A stretch of 64,000 nucleotides of DNA from Motiliproteus sp. MSK22-1 (GCF_001968815.1 NZ_MIEQ01000029.1:1-64000), one strand, 5' to 3'; shown: positions 36,501 through 46,663, counted from the stretch's first letter. A program made the numbers and translations. The notes: generated by a model not told the origin, from the sequence alone.

Positions 36501-39500
36501 CACAGATAAATCGTCTCCAGACTGGCGGCCGTATAACTCGCAGCAAACAGCTGACTTTTACCTATAACGGTAAGAGCTATCCTGGTTTTGAAGGTGATAC
36601 GCTGGCATCGGCCATGTTGGCCAATGGCATTGACGTGGTTGCCCGCAGCTTTAAATACAGCCGTCCTCGTGGCATTGTCGCAGCAGGCGCTGAAGAGCCA
36701 AATGCGGTCTTGCAGTTGGGCGCAACTGAAGCGACTCAGGTACCGAATGTGCGCGCAACTCAGCAGGAGTTGTTCCCGGGTCTGGTAGCCCAGTCAACAA
36801 ATGGCTGGCCTAGTACTGAATTCGATATGATGAGTGTGATGGGTAAGGCCGGTGGCAAAATGATGCCTCCGGGCTTTTACTACAAGACATTCATGTATCC
36901 CCAGTCACTGTGGAATACCTATGAAGGAATGATTCGTAAGGCCGCAGGTCTGGGCCGATCTCCGCGTGAAAATGATCCGGATATCTATGATCATGTCAAT
37001 CAGCATGCTGATGTGATGATCGTCGGCTCTGGTCCTGCCGGACTGGCCGCTGCATTGAGTGCTGCCCGTTCCGGTGCCCGGGTGATTCTGGCTGATGAAC
37101 AGTCTGAATTTGGTGGATCACTGTTGCACAGTACCGAAACTATCGACGGTCGCCCGGCAGCAGAATGGGTGAAGGATGTCGTCGATGAGCTGAGTAATTG
37201 TGCGGAAGCTATTCTGTTACCGCGTTCTACTGTTAACGGTTACCATGATCATAATTTTCTGACCATTCATCAGCGCTGCACCGATCATATCAGCGACAAG
37301 GCACCGACCGGACAGGTGCGTCAGCGTATGCATCGTGTGCGTGCCAAATGGGTAGTGTTGGCTACTGGTGCTCATGAACGTCCATTGGTTTACGGTAACA
37401 ACGATGTGCCGGGCTGTATGGTTGCTTCTGCTGTTTCAACTTATATTAACCGTTATGCCGTTGTACCAGGTTCTGAACTCGTACTGATGACGACTAACGA
37501 TGGTGCTTATCAGGCTGCTCTGGATTGGGCTAATGCAGGTCGTAAGGTTGTGGCCATTGTTGATACCCGCGCTAACCCCTCAGGTGATTTGGTTAGTCAG
37601 GCTCGAGAGAAGGGCCTGAATGTAATCACCGGTTCTGCTGTTATCGACGTACAGGGCAGCAAGCGCGTGACGGGCGTATCCGTGGCGCCTATCGATGCAA
37701 CCGGTGATCGCGTAACCGGCGCGGTTCAGCAACTGAACTGTAATACCGTGGCCAGTTCCGGCGGTTGGAGCCCTGCGGTACACCTGTCCTGCCATACCGG
37801 CAGTCGTCCGCAGTGGCGAGATGATGTGATTGGTTTTGTTCCCGGTGAAACCGTGCAAAAGCAGCTGACTGCAGGTGCGATTAACGGCAGCTTTAGCCTT
37901 AAAGCTTGTCTTGAAGAGGGCTCAGAGGCTGGACACAAAGCTGCTTTCAATGCTGGCTTTACCGACCTGCCTGATGCGGTTGTTCCTCAGGTAGAAGAGA
38001 TCAATGCAGGAACAGCCATGGCACTGTTCCACATTCCTCATACTAAGCCAACCAGTCAGGCTCCCAAGCAGTTTGTTGACTACCAGACTGATGTGACCGC
38101 AGCCGGTATCGAACTGGCGACGCGAGAAGGTTTCGAGTCGATCGAGCACGTCAAGCGTTATACGGCGATGGGATTTGGTACCGACCAGGGTAAGCTGGGT
38201 AACATTAATGGTATGGCAGTAGCCGCTAAATCCATGAATAAGAGTATCCCGGAGACTGGCACGACTATTTTCCGCCCCAACTATACCCCGATTACTTTTG
38301 GAGCCATTGCTGGTCGCCACTGCGGTGAGCTGTTTGATCCGAAGCGTTATAGCTCAATGCACGCGTGGCATCTGGAAAACGGTGCTTTGTTTGAGGATGT
38401 CGGTCAGTGGAAGCGCCCCTGGTATTTCCCCAAGGCGGGGGAATCCATGCAGGATGCCCTGAACCGTGAATGTAAAGCGACCCGGGAAAGTGTAGGCATT
38501 CTGGATGCCTCCACTCTGGGTAAAATTGATATTCAGGGTAAGGATGCACGCGAGTTCCTCGGTCGTGTTTACACCAATGCCTGGGCCAAGCTGGCTGTTG
38601 GCAAGTGTCGCTATGGTCTGATGTGTGGCGAAGACGGCATGGTCTTTGATGATGGTGTCACCTCCTGTCTGGCTGAGAATCACTTTGTGATGACCACAAC
38701 GACCGGTGGAGCTGCACGCGTGCTTGAGTGGCTGGAAATTTACCATCAGACCGAATGGCCTGAGCTGGAAGTCTACTTCAATACGGTCACCGACCATTGG
38801 TCTACCATGACTATTTCAGGCCCTAATGCGCGTAAGCTGCTGTCTGACGTATGCAATGATATTGACCTGGATCGTGACAGCTTCAAGTTTATGGATTGGC
38901 GTGAAGGTACCGTTGCCGGCGTTCCTGCCCGTGTCTTCAGGATTTCCTTTACCGGTGAGCTGTCTTATGAGATCAACGTTCAGGCGAACTACGGTCTTCA
39001 TGTCTGGGAAGCCTTATTCGAGCAGGGGGCCAAGTACGACCTGACGCCCTACGGAACTGAAACCATGCACGTGCTGCGTGCTGAGAAAGGCTTCATTATC
39101 GCCGGTCAGGATACCGATGGATCAGTCCACCCTTATGATTTGGGCATGGGCTGGTGTGTCAGTAATCAAAAGCCTTTCAGCTACATTGGTAAGCGTGGCA
39201 TGAACCGTGAGGATTGTGTTAAACCTAATCGTAAACAGCTCGTTGGCTTGAAAACTAAAGATGGTCAGATTGTGATCCCAGAGGGTTCACAAGCTGTTGC
39301 AGATCCGAATCAGCCGATTCCGATGACCATGCTGGGTCATGTTACTTCGAGTTACTACAGTGCCTGTCTGGGGCACAGTGTTGCTTTAGGTATGGTTCGC
39401 GGCGGACTGGATAAGATGGGAGAGACTGTCTACTACCCGCAGCCCGATGGCTCTGTTATTGAGGCAGAAATCTGCAGCCCGATCTTCTTGGATCCAAAGG

Positions 39501-39520
39501 GGGACCGCCAAAATGTCTAA
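36497..39520 (+). CDS. soxA: Sarcosine oxidase subunit alpha
   Basis: A 1007-residue subunit of the usual length. Parts in order: an N-terminal ferredoxin-like fold (about 10-100, GFEGDTLASAMLANG), a pyridine-nucleotide and flavin-binding region with the dinucleotide site DVMIVGSGPAGLAAALSAA (about 172-190), and a C-terminal aminomethyltransferase (GcvT-like) domain (about 600-1000) that passes the formaldehyde unit to THF. NAD is bound as a structural cofactor in known enzymes. It overlaps soxD by four bases and soxG by eight. Confidence 0.95.
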   Translation: MTQINRLQTGGRITRSKQLTFTYNGKSYPGFEGDTLASAMLANGIDVVARSFKYSRPRGIVAAGAEEPNAVLQLGATEATQVPNVRATQQELFPGLVAQSTNGWPSTEFDMMSVMGKAGGKMMPPGFYYKTFMYPQSLWNTYEGMIRKAAGLGRSPRENDPDIYDHVNQHADVMIVGSGPAGLAAALSAARSGARVILADEQSEFGGSLLHSTETIDGRPAAEWVKDVVDELSNCAEAILLPRSTVNGYHDHNFLTIHQRCTDHISDKAPTGQVRQRMHRVRAKWVVLATGAHERPLVYGNNDVPGCMVASAVSTYINRYAVVPGSELVLMTTNDGAYQAALDWANAGRKVVAIVDTRANPSGDLVSQAREKGLNVITGSAVIDVQGSKRVTGVSVAPIDATGDRVTGAVQQLNCNTVASSGGWSPAVHLSCHTGSRPQWRDDVIGFVPGETVQKQLTAGAINGSFSLKACLEEGSEAGHKAAFNAGFTDLPDAVVPQVEEINAGTAMALFHIPHTKPTSQAPKQFVDYQTDVTAAGIELATREGFESIEHVKRYTAMGFGTDQGKLGNINGMAVAAKSMNKSIPETGTTIFRPNYTPITFGAIAGRHCGELFDPKRYSSMHAWHLENGALFEDVGQWKRPWYFPKAGESMQDALNRECKATRESVGILDASTLGKIDIQGKDAREFLGRVYTNAWAKLAVGKCRYGLMCGEDGMVFDDGVTSCLAENHFVMTTTTGGAARVLEWLEIYHQTEWPELEVYFNTVTDHWSTMTISGPNARKLLSDVCNDIDLDRDSFKFMDWREGTVAGVPARVFRISFTGELSYEINVQANYGLHVWEALFEQGAKYDLTPYGTETMHVLRAEKGFIIAGQDTDGSVHPYDLGMGWCVSNQKPFSYIGKRGMNREDCVKPNRKQLVGLKTKDGQIVIPEGSQAVADPNQPIPMTMLGHVTSSYYSACLGHSVALGMVRGGLDKMGETVYYPQPDGSVIEAEICSPIFLDPKGDRQNV

Positions 39521-40205
39521 TGCAGCAACCGCAGAAAAAGATCTGCAATCTCCAGCCCAGGACGCTCAGGCCCCCGCAAAAGTGGCCGTTATGGATTTGC
39601 TACCGGGACAGGGGCCACGGGCGGACAGTCCTCTGGCTCACGCTGACCTTGCCACGCTTGCCAAAAAGGGAGCGCAGCAAGGAGGTGTTTGCTTACAGGA
39701 ACTAAAGCTTCTGGGGCATTTGGTATTACGTGGTAGTACCGAAAATAAAGAGTTCGTGGCGGGTGCCGAAAAAGCGTTGGGTGTGGCCCTGCCTGGGCCT
39801 CTGCAAAGCGCTGAGTCCGGAGAAATGTCCATTCGTTGGATCTCACCGGATGAGTGGCTGATTATCGTGCCGGGTCCCAATGCTTTTCAGCTGGAACGAG
39901 AATTGCGCGAGGCCATGGGCAGCGCTCATTGTGCTGTTGTGAACGTGTCCGGAGGTCAGACTGTACTGAGCATCAGTGGCGCGAATGCCCGTGATGTTTT
40001 ACAGAAATCGACCCCTTACGATGTGCATGACCGCAACTTCCCTGTCGGGAAAGCCGTTACCACGGTCTTTGCCAAATCCCAGGCGGTGATTCGCCGTACG
40101 GGTAATGAAAGTTGGGAGTTGGTTATCCGTCGTAGTTTTGCCGATTATCTGTGGCTTTGGTTGCAGGATTCCAGTCAGGAGTTTGGTCTGGTAGTAAAAG
40201 ACTAA
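39513..40205 (+). CDS. soxG: Sarcosine oxidase subunit gamma
   Basis: A 230-residue subunit with the GcvT-like fold of this family (IRWISPDEWLIIVPG, then VNVSGGQTVLSISGANARDVLQKSTPYDVHDRNF in two adjoining blocks). The first 40 residues are an alanine- and glutamine-rich extension. I chose the ATG at 39513, inside the last eight bases of soxA, which implies translational coupling. Confidence 0.92.
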   Translation: MSNAATAEKDLQSPAQDAQAPAKVAVMDLLPGQGPRADSPLAHADLATLAKKGAQQGGVCLQELKLLGHLVLRGSTENKEFVAGAEKALGVALPGPLQSAESGEMSIRWISPDEWLIIVPGPNAFQLERELREAMGSAHCAVVNVSGGQTVLSISGANARDVLQKSTPYDVHDRNFPVGKAVTTVFAKSQAVIRRTGNESWELVIRRSFADYLWLWLQDSSQEFGLVVKD

Positions 40206-40238
40206 GCGCTGTTCTTAAAATAAAAACCATGAGCCCGG

Positions 40239-40276
40239 CCCCACTTCTCTTCTTGTTTTTTTTGGGAGAGGAGGGG
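40239..40276 (+). terminator. Hairpin between soxG and purU
   Basis: CCCCACTTCTC pairs with GAGAGGAGGGG (one A-A mismatch, one G-T pair) around a U-rich loop. There is no U-tract after the stem, so it may only reduce read-through into purU, 58 bases further on. Confidence 0.45.
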
Positions 40277-40333
40277 AGGTCGAGCTGCTCAGTCCTATGA
40301 GTTTGTTCTCCATCTGTCAGTCGAGACAACGTT

Positions 40334-41200
40334 ATGAAACAACAAGAAAATTACTGGACTCTTACCGCTAACTGCCCTAATCGCCTGGGTGCCCTTGATG
40401 TGGTGACTCGCTATTTGGCGGAAACCAAAAACTACGTTGAGGAAATTCACTCCTACGATGACCGTGCGCAGGATCACTTCTGTGTTCGGGTACAGTTTCG
40501 CCCGACAGCAGAGCAATTCAATGCCGATGAATTTAATCAAGGATTTGTTGATCGTGCCGCTGAATTTAATATGGAATGGGACCTTACGGAGCCGGGACAC
40601 AAGACACGTGTGGCGATCATGGTTTCCAAGTATGATCATTGTCTGAATGATCTTCTTTACCGCTATCGTACCGGTGCATTGGCCATTGAAATTCCGGTGA
40701 TCATTTCTAATCACCCGGATTTACAGGGGTTAGCTGAGTGGCATGGTATTCCATACTATCACCTCCCGATTACGGCAGAGACAAAACCTCAACAGGAAGC
40801 ACAGATCTGGGATCTGATAGAGGAATATGACTGTGAGCTGGTTGTTTTAGCCCGTTATATGCAAATACTTTCCGATGATTTGAGCCAGAAACTCAGCGGA
40901 AAGGCGATTAATATCCATCATTCATTGTTACCTGGTTTTAAGGGTGCCAAGCCTTATCACCAAGCCTGGGAAAAAGGAGTAAAACTGGTGGGAGCTACTG
41001 CCCACTATGTTAACAGTGATCTGGATGAAGGGCCGATTATTTCTCAAGGCGTACAGGCTGTCGAGCACAGTCACTACCCCGAGGATTTGGTTGCTAAAGG
41101 ACAGGATATCGAGGCTCATACTCTGGCGCGTGCAGTTCGTTATCATATCGAAAAACGTGTATTCCTGATGGGCAATCGCACAGTCGTCTTTTCTGACTGA
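40334..41200 (+). CDS. purU: Formyltetrahydrofolate deformylase
   Basis: A 288-residue enzyme that hydrolyses 10-formyl-THF to formate and THF. The N-terminal ACT domain (about 8-85, YWTLTANCPNRLGALDVVTRY) is regulatory; the formyltransferase-type domain (about 90-285) carries the catalytic Asn-His-Asp set, with INIHHSLLPGFKGAKPYHQA and the aspartate in NSDLDEGPIISQG. In sarcosine clusters it returns THF for the oxidase by removing one-carbon units. A strong terminator follows. Confidence 0.95.
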   Translation: MKQQENYWTLTANCPNRLGALDVVTRYLAETKNYVEEIHSYDDRAQDHFCVRVQFRPTAEQFNADEFNQGFVDRAAEFNMEWDLTEPGHKTRVAIMVSKYDHCLNDLLYRYRTGALAIEIPVIISNHPDLQGLAEWHGIPYYHLPITAETKPQQEAQIWDLIEEYDCELVVLARYMQILSDDLSQKLSGKAINIHHSLLPGFKGAKPYHQAWEKGVKLVGATAHYVNSDLDEGPIISQGVQAVEHSHYPEDLVAKGQDIEAHTLARAVRYHIEKRVFLMGNRTVVFSD

Positions 41201-41250
41201 TCAGCAGCAAGTTGTTTCCAACAAATATGATCGATGCGTGATTGTTTATA

Positions 41251-41277
41251 AAAAGAGGGCCTGGACCCTCTTTTTTA
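41251..41277 (+). terminator. Rho-independent terminator after purU
   Basis: AGAGGG pairs with CCCTCT around a 6-base loop, preceded by A residues and followed by TTTTTTATT. It closes the glyA-purU cluster. Confidence 0.9.
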
Positions 41278-41362
41278 TTGTTAGGAGAGCGCTTTTATAT
41301 TTGGGCGCGATGGTGATAACGAAGCTAGACTCAATAAATAAAAGTGTCATTAGGAGTTCGTT

Positions 41363-42115
41363 ATGTATAAGAAAGTTGTTCTTGCCGTTGCAGCTTTATT
41401 GTTGATTCTGTCGCCGGGATTGAAAGCAGAGAGCCTGGATCTTGTCTGCAGTGAGTGGGAACCCTACATCAGCAAGAATCTGGATAATATGGGGCCTTTG
41501 GCTGAACTGGTGACCGCAGCCTTTGAAAAAAGCGGTTATCAGGGGGTCGTAACCACTCATCCTTGGGCTGATGCTATCAACGGTGCCAAGAGTGGAGAAC
41601 ATGATGCCGCAGTCTGCGCCTGGTTCAGTAAAGAACGTAATAAGGAATTTCGTTTCAGTACACCGATAATACTGAACCGTATTTCATTTCTGAAACGCAA
41701 GGCTGACCGTATCTCCTGGGACCGCATGGCAGATCTTAAGCCTTACAAGTTTGCTAAGTTAAAAGATGGGGTTATCTCGAAAAAATTCGACTCATCAGGT
41801 TTGCAAATTCGAGAAGAGAACGAGCAGATTGATGCGGTACGGCTGTTGATTGCCGGAGAGGTGGATATGGTCCCCGGTGATGAAGGTGAAGCGCTTGCTG
41901 TGATTAAGCGCTATGTTCCTGAATCTGCAGACAGTCTGGATTTTGTCGATAAATCAGTATCTTCCAATACCGTGCATGTCATGGTGTCTCGCAGTCACCC
42001 CAAGAGCAAAGAAATTATTTCTGCTTTTAATAAAGGAATTGAAGCGATGCGGGCGGATGGAAGCTATAAGGCGTTACTGGCTAAACATGGTATGGAACGC
42101 TTAGCTGTAGAGTAG
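41363..42115 (+). CDS. Periplasmic family-3 solute-binding protein
   Basis: A 250-residue secreted protein with a signal peptide (VVLAVAALLLILSPGLKA) and the SBP_bac_3 fold: LDLVCSEWEPYISKNLDNMGPLAELV at the start and GSYKALLAKHGM at the end, typical of polar amino-acid binding proteins. No permease or ATPase gene is adjacent. It may work with a transporter elsewhere or act as a stand-alone sensor. AGGAG precedes the ATG. The following 226 bases up to the RTX gene contain no gene I can support. Confidence 0.85.
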   Translation: MYKKVVLAVAALLLILSPGLKAESLDLVCSEWEPYISKNLDNMGPLAELVTAAFEKSGYQGVVTTHPWADAINGAKSGEHDAAVCAWFSKERNKEFRFSTPIILNRISFLKRKADRISWDRMADLKPYKFAKLKDGVISKKFDSSGLQIREENEQIDAVRLLIAGEVDMVPGDEGEALAVIKRYVPESADSLDFVDKSVSSNTVHVMVSRSHPKSKEIISAFNKGIEAMRADGSYKALLAKHGMERLAVE

Positions 42116-42340
42116 CTATTTTAGACCAAGCCTTTTTAACCAACCACATTTTTCCGGCTCCTGTCATAGGGCCTTAGTAAGGATAAGTATCTAACAAGGC
42201 CAGCTCAACTGCCAGGGATGGCAATGGTGTTATCTAACTCTCTGCATTGCTGTAACTGTTTTTAATTGGTTTTACTATCCGATTATAAGCTTTGCACTTG
42301 CCAAGCAAGACAAGCACAAAGCTCAGTCGATCAAGTGTGG

Positions 42341-44815
42341 TTATGCGAAGATAAAGTCGCTATCGTGAAGACTGGCCATGGCTACACCGGTCAGTGTTAC
42401 GCTGCTATCGACTCCAAGCGTCAAAACGGTATCAGAGCCAACCTGGTTGCTATCAAGCAATAGTTCGGCTAATCCTGAATAGCTTAGGGCACTGAGATCA
42501 ATGAGGTCGTCAGTCCCATTGCCAGCTACAAAATCAAGGAGAGTATCATGACCTGAATTGAGTCCAATGATAAAGGTGTCATTGCCTGACCCTCCCGTCA
42601 TGATGTCGTCACCAGAGCCTCCGTACAGTTGATCATCATCGTTACCACCGCTTAACGTATCATTACCCTCACCGCCAAAAAGTAAATCATCACCACCGCC
42701 TGAAGAAAGCTGGTCATCACCAGAACCACCATCGAGAAGGTTCTGTCCAATGTTCAGAGCTTCTAGCCGATCGTTACCATCTTCGCCGTAAAGGCTGTTT
42801 GCCCCTGCGTGCTTTTCTGTTAATACGTCATCGCCGTTTCCACCAAATAAAGAATCGATACCGCCGCCACCGTTGATATAGTCATTACCTTCTCCGCCAT
42901 ACAGCATATCGGCACCGCCGCTGCCCAGGACGATATCGTTACCACCATATCCAAATATGCTTTCGTCCGCCGATGTGCCTACGAGTCGTTCACCGTTTTC
43001 TGTACCGTTAATGACGTTAGGTGGGATTTGGGGTTGGGTAACATTAATACTGACAAGACCTTCTGTTTCGCCTCCTGCACCATCGGAAACCCGGTAGCTG
43101 AAGCCTGCAGCGCCTGTGTATCCAGAGTCAGGTGTGAAAATCGCCTCGCCGGCAGCATTGAGTACAACAGTCCCGTGAACAGCCTGATCCACCGCTATAA
43201 TGGTCAGCTCAGCATGGCTATTATCAACATCAGTATCGTTATCCAATAGATCGGTAAGGACCAGTGTAGCGTCATTGTCCACGGTGTAACCGCCATCGCT
43301 GTTTGCCACAGGAGCATCATTGACCGGGAGGATATTGAATGAGATTACTTTATTGCTGCTGACACTCTGACCCGTACTGGTCTCAGTTGCAGTTGCAGTG
43401 AGGGTTAAATCAAATGTACCGTAATAATCATCAACAGATGTCAAACTTAAAGCACTCAGGTCCCAGCCATCCACATTTACCTGGGTCACTCCAGCTGAGG
43501 CGGTAAATTGATGGACTCCATCACTAAGGGTCCGTCCTTCGGGAATATTGCTGATAATAACCGTCAGGTCCTCTTGTCCTTCGGCCAATGAAGCGGTTAT
43601 TGCAGGCAATAGCGTCAGGTTATCTTCGTCATTGGTAATTGAGCCGGTAAAGGTTGCTGCCGAATAGTGTTGGGCTACGATTTCTCCATTAGACTCCCAA
43701 GTAATGACATACTCATTGCCATTCAGGGCTGTTATTGACGGATACGCTTCTTGAGTATTGTCAATACTGATTAGAGTTTCCCCGCCCACTGCATTGCCAA
43801 ATTTATCATATTGTTGAGCGAAAATGTCATGGCCGTTAGAGTGCCAGGTAATTACATAGCCTCCATCACCTAGTGATGTTACAGAAGGAGCGGATTGGTA
43901 TCCGCCAGTATAAGTGTTGACCTGGAACTCACTCCCCATTGGATTACTGTTAGCGTCGAATTGCTGAGCAAAAACACCGACCCCTGAACCGTCCTGCCCT
44001 CCCCATGATCCCCAAGTGACTATATAGCCACCGTCTTTAAGTGCTGCTATTGCTGGATCAGCTTGATCCGTTGGACCTGTAAAGGTATTAACCTTAATCT
44101 CATTACCGATGGGGTTAGAGTTGGCATCAAAATGTTGTGAATAGATATCTAGGCCTGTCGTTCCAGATTGGGTTCCCATTGCCCAGGTGATGACGTAGTT
44201 TCCATTGTCTAGTGTTGTTATAGCGGGAAAAAACTGGCCCACGCCGTAGGTAGAAGTATTTACCTGAAATTCATTGCCTATCGAGTTACCATTGGTGTCA
44301 AATTGCTGGGCATTAATATTGGTTCCATTGGGTGATTTTGACCCCCAAACGATGATATAACCACCATCATCAAGTGATGTTATTGCAGGAGCTGTTTGTG
44401 AATCACTGGTTTCTGTATTGACTCCAAATTCTGGGCCTATTGGGTTACCTTCAGCGCTAAACTGCTGGGCAAATATACCCCACAAGGAACCATCCTGATC
44501 CATTGAATGCCATGTGATGACATAACCACCGTTCTTAAGTCCTGTTATTGATGGATAATACTGATAAGAGTCAGTGAAGGTGTTTACTTGAAACTCTCCC
44601 CCCCCAGGACTTTTATTTGCGTCATATTGCTGAGCAAATATACCAGCGTCAGAGCCGTCTTGATCGTCGGATTGCCAGGCTATCACATAGCCTCCATTAG
44701 CCAGTGAAGCTATTGAGGGTAGGTTCTGATAGTGCACGGTATCGGTATTAACCTGCTGTATGCTGCCAACTTTTTCGCTTTGCGTTCCTGCTATCTCAAT
44801 GATAGGTGTACTCAT
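42341..44815 (-). CDS. RTX protein with seven propeller-like repeats and cadherin-like domain
   Basis: An 824-residue protein without an N-terminal signal peptide. Residues 20-395 are seven repeats of about 52 residues with the pattern SI(T/A)SL-x-(D/N)GGYVITW ... FAQQ(F/Y)DANGNPIG, which suggests a seven-bladed beta-propeller. Residues 400-500 resemble an Ig-like domain, 500-600 a cadherin-like domain (NDAPVANSDGG ... DLLDNDTDVD). Residues 610-755 are RTX nonapeptides (GGxGxDxLx) that bind calcium. The C terminus (ending LHDSDFIFA) fits a type I secretion signal. No ABC, MFP or TolC genes lie beside it, so it must use a secretion system encoded elsewhere. AAAGGA precedes the ATG. The role is likely adhesion or binding; no catalytic motif was seen. 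Confidence 0.88.
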   Translation of the reverse strand: MSTPIIEIAGTQSEKVGSIQQVNTDTVHYQNLPSIASLANGGYVIAWQSDDQDGSDAGIFAQQYDANKSPGGGEFQVNTFTDSYQYYPSITGLKNGGYVITWHSMDQDGSLWGIFAQQFSAEGNPIGPEFGVNTETSDSQTAPAITSLDDGGYIIVWGSKSPNGTNINAQQFDTNGNSIGNEFQVNTSTYGVGQFFPAITTLDNGNYVITWAMGTQSGTTGLDIYSQHFDANSNPIGNEIKVNTFTGPTDQADPAIAALKDGGYIVTWGSWGGQDGSGVGVFAQQFDANSNPMGSEFQVNTYTGGYQSAPSVTSLGDGGYVITWHSNGHDIFAQQYDKFGNAVGGETLISIDNTQEAYPSITALNGNEYVITWESNGEIVAQHYSAATFTGSITNDEDNLTLLPAITASLAEGQEDLTVIISNIPEGRTLSDGVHQFTASAGVTQVNVDGWDLSALSLTSVDDYYGTFDLTLTATATETSTGQSVSSNKVISFNILPVNDAPVANSDGGYTVDNDATLVLTDLLDNDTDVDNSHAELTIIAVDQAVHGTVVLNAAGEAIFTPDSGYTGAAGFSYRVSDGAGGETEGLVSINVTQPQIPPNVINGTENGERLVGTSADESIFGYGGNDIVLGSGGADMLYGGEGNDYINGGGGIDSLFGGNGDDVLTEKHAGANSLYGEDGNDRLEALNIGQNLLDGGSGDDQLSSGGGDDLLFGGEGNDTLSGGNDDDQLYGGSGDDIMTGGSGNDTFIIGLNSGHDTLLDFVAGNGTDDLIDLSALSYSGLAELLLDSNQVGSDTVLTLGVDSSVTLTGVAMASLHDSDFIFA

Positions 44816-45204
44816 AATAGTAATAATCCTTTACATGGTTTTAGGTTGAGCGCCTATACTATTGTGTTTTACGTTATGTATGAACTTGTTTTTTAAGTGG
44901 TTTTGTTTCTTAATGATTGTATTTCTTAAGGTGTGCCTGCTGTTCTTGAGTTACCTTCTGCCATCGATTTATTAATATCCGTGCTTATAAGGTTGGTAAA
45001 TCCGTTGTTACGATAACTGTATATTTTCTGCCCAGTTTGAGAACATTTTTTCGCTGAAAAAAGGCGGATATTACGCTAACTGATAATCAGTACGGGAAAA
45101 CCCTAATACTTTGGTCGCTTGTTGCCACCAAAGTTGTATCCCTGTGTATCGACTTGCCCGGGCCGTTGCTCTAATTTGGCGCCGGACGCGGTCGCCCGAA
45201 CAAA

Positions 45205-45244
45205 AATAATTGCGGCACCAACGCATCACTCAAACGCAATTATT
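45205..45244 (+). promoter_or_regulatory. Long leader hairpin before the permease gene
   Basis: AATAATTGCG pairs perfectly with CGCAATTATT around a 20-base loop, 15 bases before the start codon. A G+C-rich stretch with further self-complementarity (GGCG / CGCC near 45178-45196) precedes it. The interval 44816-45204 has no gene. A structured leader in front of a nucleobase-type permease could be a riboswitch or a translational control element; I could not match it to a known class. Confidence 0.45.
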
Positions 45245-45259
45245 CAATCGGGAATTATT

Positions 45260-46663
45260 ATGGCAATACTCAAGCGCAAGCATGGTGAGGAGCACCCGTA
45301 CTGGGCCGCCGGACCGTTTAAAATTCGTTTACCCCTGGTTCACTATCGCTGGGAAGTTGCGGAAACTGTCCAGGCAATGATTATGTTTGTCGTTGCCATG
45401 GCGATGATTCCATTGTTAGAAAAATACCTCGGTTTGCCCTACGATGTAGCGCTTGCTTACGTTGTGGTCTGTGGGCTCGGTTTTATGCTGCCAAACTTGC
45501 TTGGCAGTCCTTTTGTTCCCGGTTGGATCACTCCGGCGATACCTGTGGTGCTGTTGTTTATTGGTCAGTTTGAACCGGGACCGGAGGCTATTCGTGCGCT
45601 GGTCGGGCTACAGCTGGTTGTGACCTTTATCTTCTTCTTTCTCGGTGTTACCGGTCTTGGCAGTAAACTGGTCAATATGTTCCCGAACTCTATTAAAGCC
45701 GGTATTTTGCTGGGCGCCGGTATCGCTGCCATAACCGGCGAAATTCAGGAAGGGGGGCGTCTGGCCAATACCCCCGTATCATTGATTCTGGGGTTTGCGG
45801 TGACGGGATACGTGCTGTTCTCTCTGTCGTTCCGCGACCTGATTGAAAAGCACAAGTGGGCAAAGATTATATCCAGCTACGGTATGGTACCGGGCACTCT
45901 GGTGGCCATGGCAATTGGCTGGATTGTCGGGGAATACGAATTGCCTGTTGTTGAATTCGGACTCAGCTCACCGGCTTTTGCTGAGATGTGGAATTACCTG
46001 CCGTTCACCGTCGGTTTCCCTGATCTGGAAATCCTGTGGATGGCGATTCCGACCGCAATCATTGCCTATATCATTGCCTTTGGAGACATTATTGTTGGCC
46101 AGAGTCTACTTGACCGGGTTGATCATCTGCGACCTGATGAAAAGATCGAGGTTAATGTGGATCGGGTCCATATCATCACAGGTATTCGTAACCTGATGCA
46201 CTCTTTCTTTGCTCCTTATCCAGGGTTGGCTGGCCCCTTGTTTACCGGAGCCATGGCGACCATTGCCGAGCGTTACCGCTACGGTCGCCATGCCATGGAT
46301 ACCATCTACAGCGGTGCAGGAGTCTTCTGGATCGTAGCCTTTATCGCCTTGTTTATGTTGCCACTGGTAACGCTGTTTAAGCCGGTACTGCCGATTGCAC
46401 TGTCAATTACGCTGTTGATCACTGGGTATTTGTGCATCAGTGTTGGTGTTGAGCAAGTGGATAACGCTACAGCCATGGGGGTAGCCGGAACTATGGGGGT
46501 CGTGTTGGCTATCTACGGAGCAGCCTGGGGGCTGGGGGCCGGTGTGGTGCTGTATCTGCTGATCGAAAAGCGTTCAAAGCGGGCTTTGGCTGAGCATGCG
46601 GGGGAGGCGCCGGAAGAACCTATACATATCGAAGAACGACCCTCCGATTACGGCAACACCTGA
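45260..46663 (+). CDS. NCS2-like (xanthine/uracil permease family) transporter
   Basis: A 467-residue membrane protein with about 12 hydrophobic segments. The overall pattern, with GSPFVPGWITPAIPVVLL and a GDIIVGQSLLDRV block around residue 280, fits the NCS2 nucleobase:cation symporter family or its distant SulP-like relatives. The substrate cannot be stated. I chose the ATG at 45260, which gives MAILKRKHGEEHPYW and follows a GGGA site; the frame is open to 45119 but that extension has no transporter features. Confidence 0.75.
   Translation: MAILKRKHGEEHPYWAAGPFKIRLPLVHYRWEVAETVQAMIMFVVAMAMIPLLEKYLGLPYDVALAYVVVCGLGFMLPNLLGSPFVPGWITPAIPVVLLFIGQFEPGPEAIRALVGLQLVVTFIFFFLGVTGLGSKLVNMFPNSIKAGILLGAGIAAITGEIQEGGRLANTPVSLILGFAVTGYVLFSLSFRDLIEKHKWAKIISSYGMVPGTLVAMAIGWIVGEYELPVVEFGLSSPAFAEMWNYLPFTVGFPDLEILWMAIPTAIIAYIIAFGDIIVGQSLLDRVDHLRPDEKIEVNVDRVHIITGIRNLMHSFFAPYPGLAGPLFTGAMATIAERYRYGRHAMDTIYSGAGVFWIVAFIALFMLPLVTLFKPVLPIALSITLLITGYLCISVGVEQVDNATAMGVAGTMGVVLAIYGAAWGLGAGVVLYLLIEKRSKRALAEHAGEAPEEPIHIEERPSDYGNT

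Noticed and set aside
42266-42463. Plus-strand open frame of 65 codons
   Set aside because: More than half overlaps the 3' end of the RTX gene on the other strand, and the product has no recognisable features.
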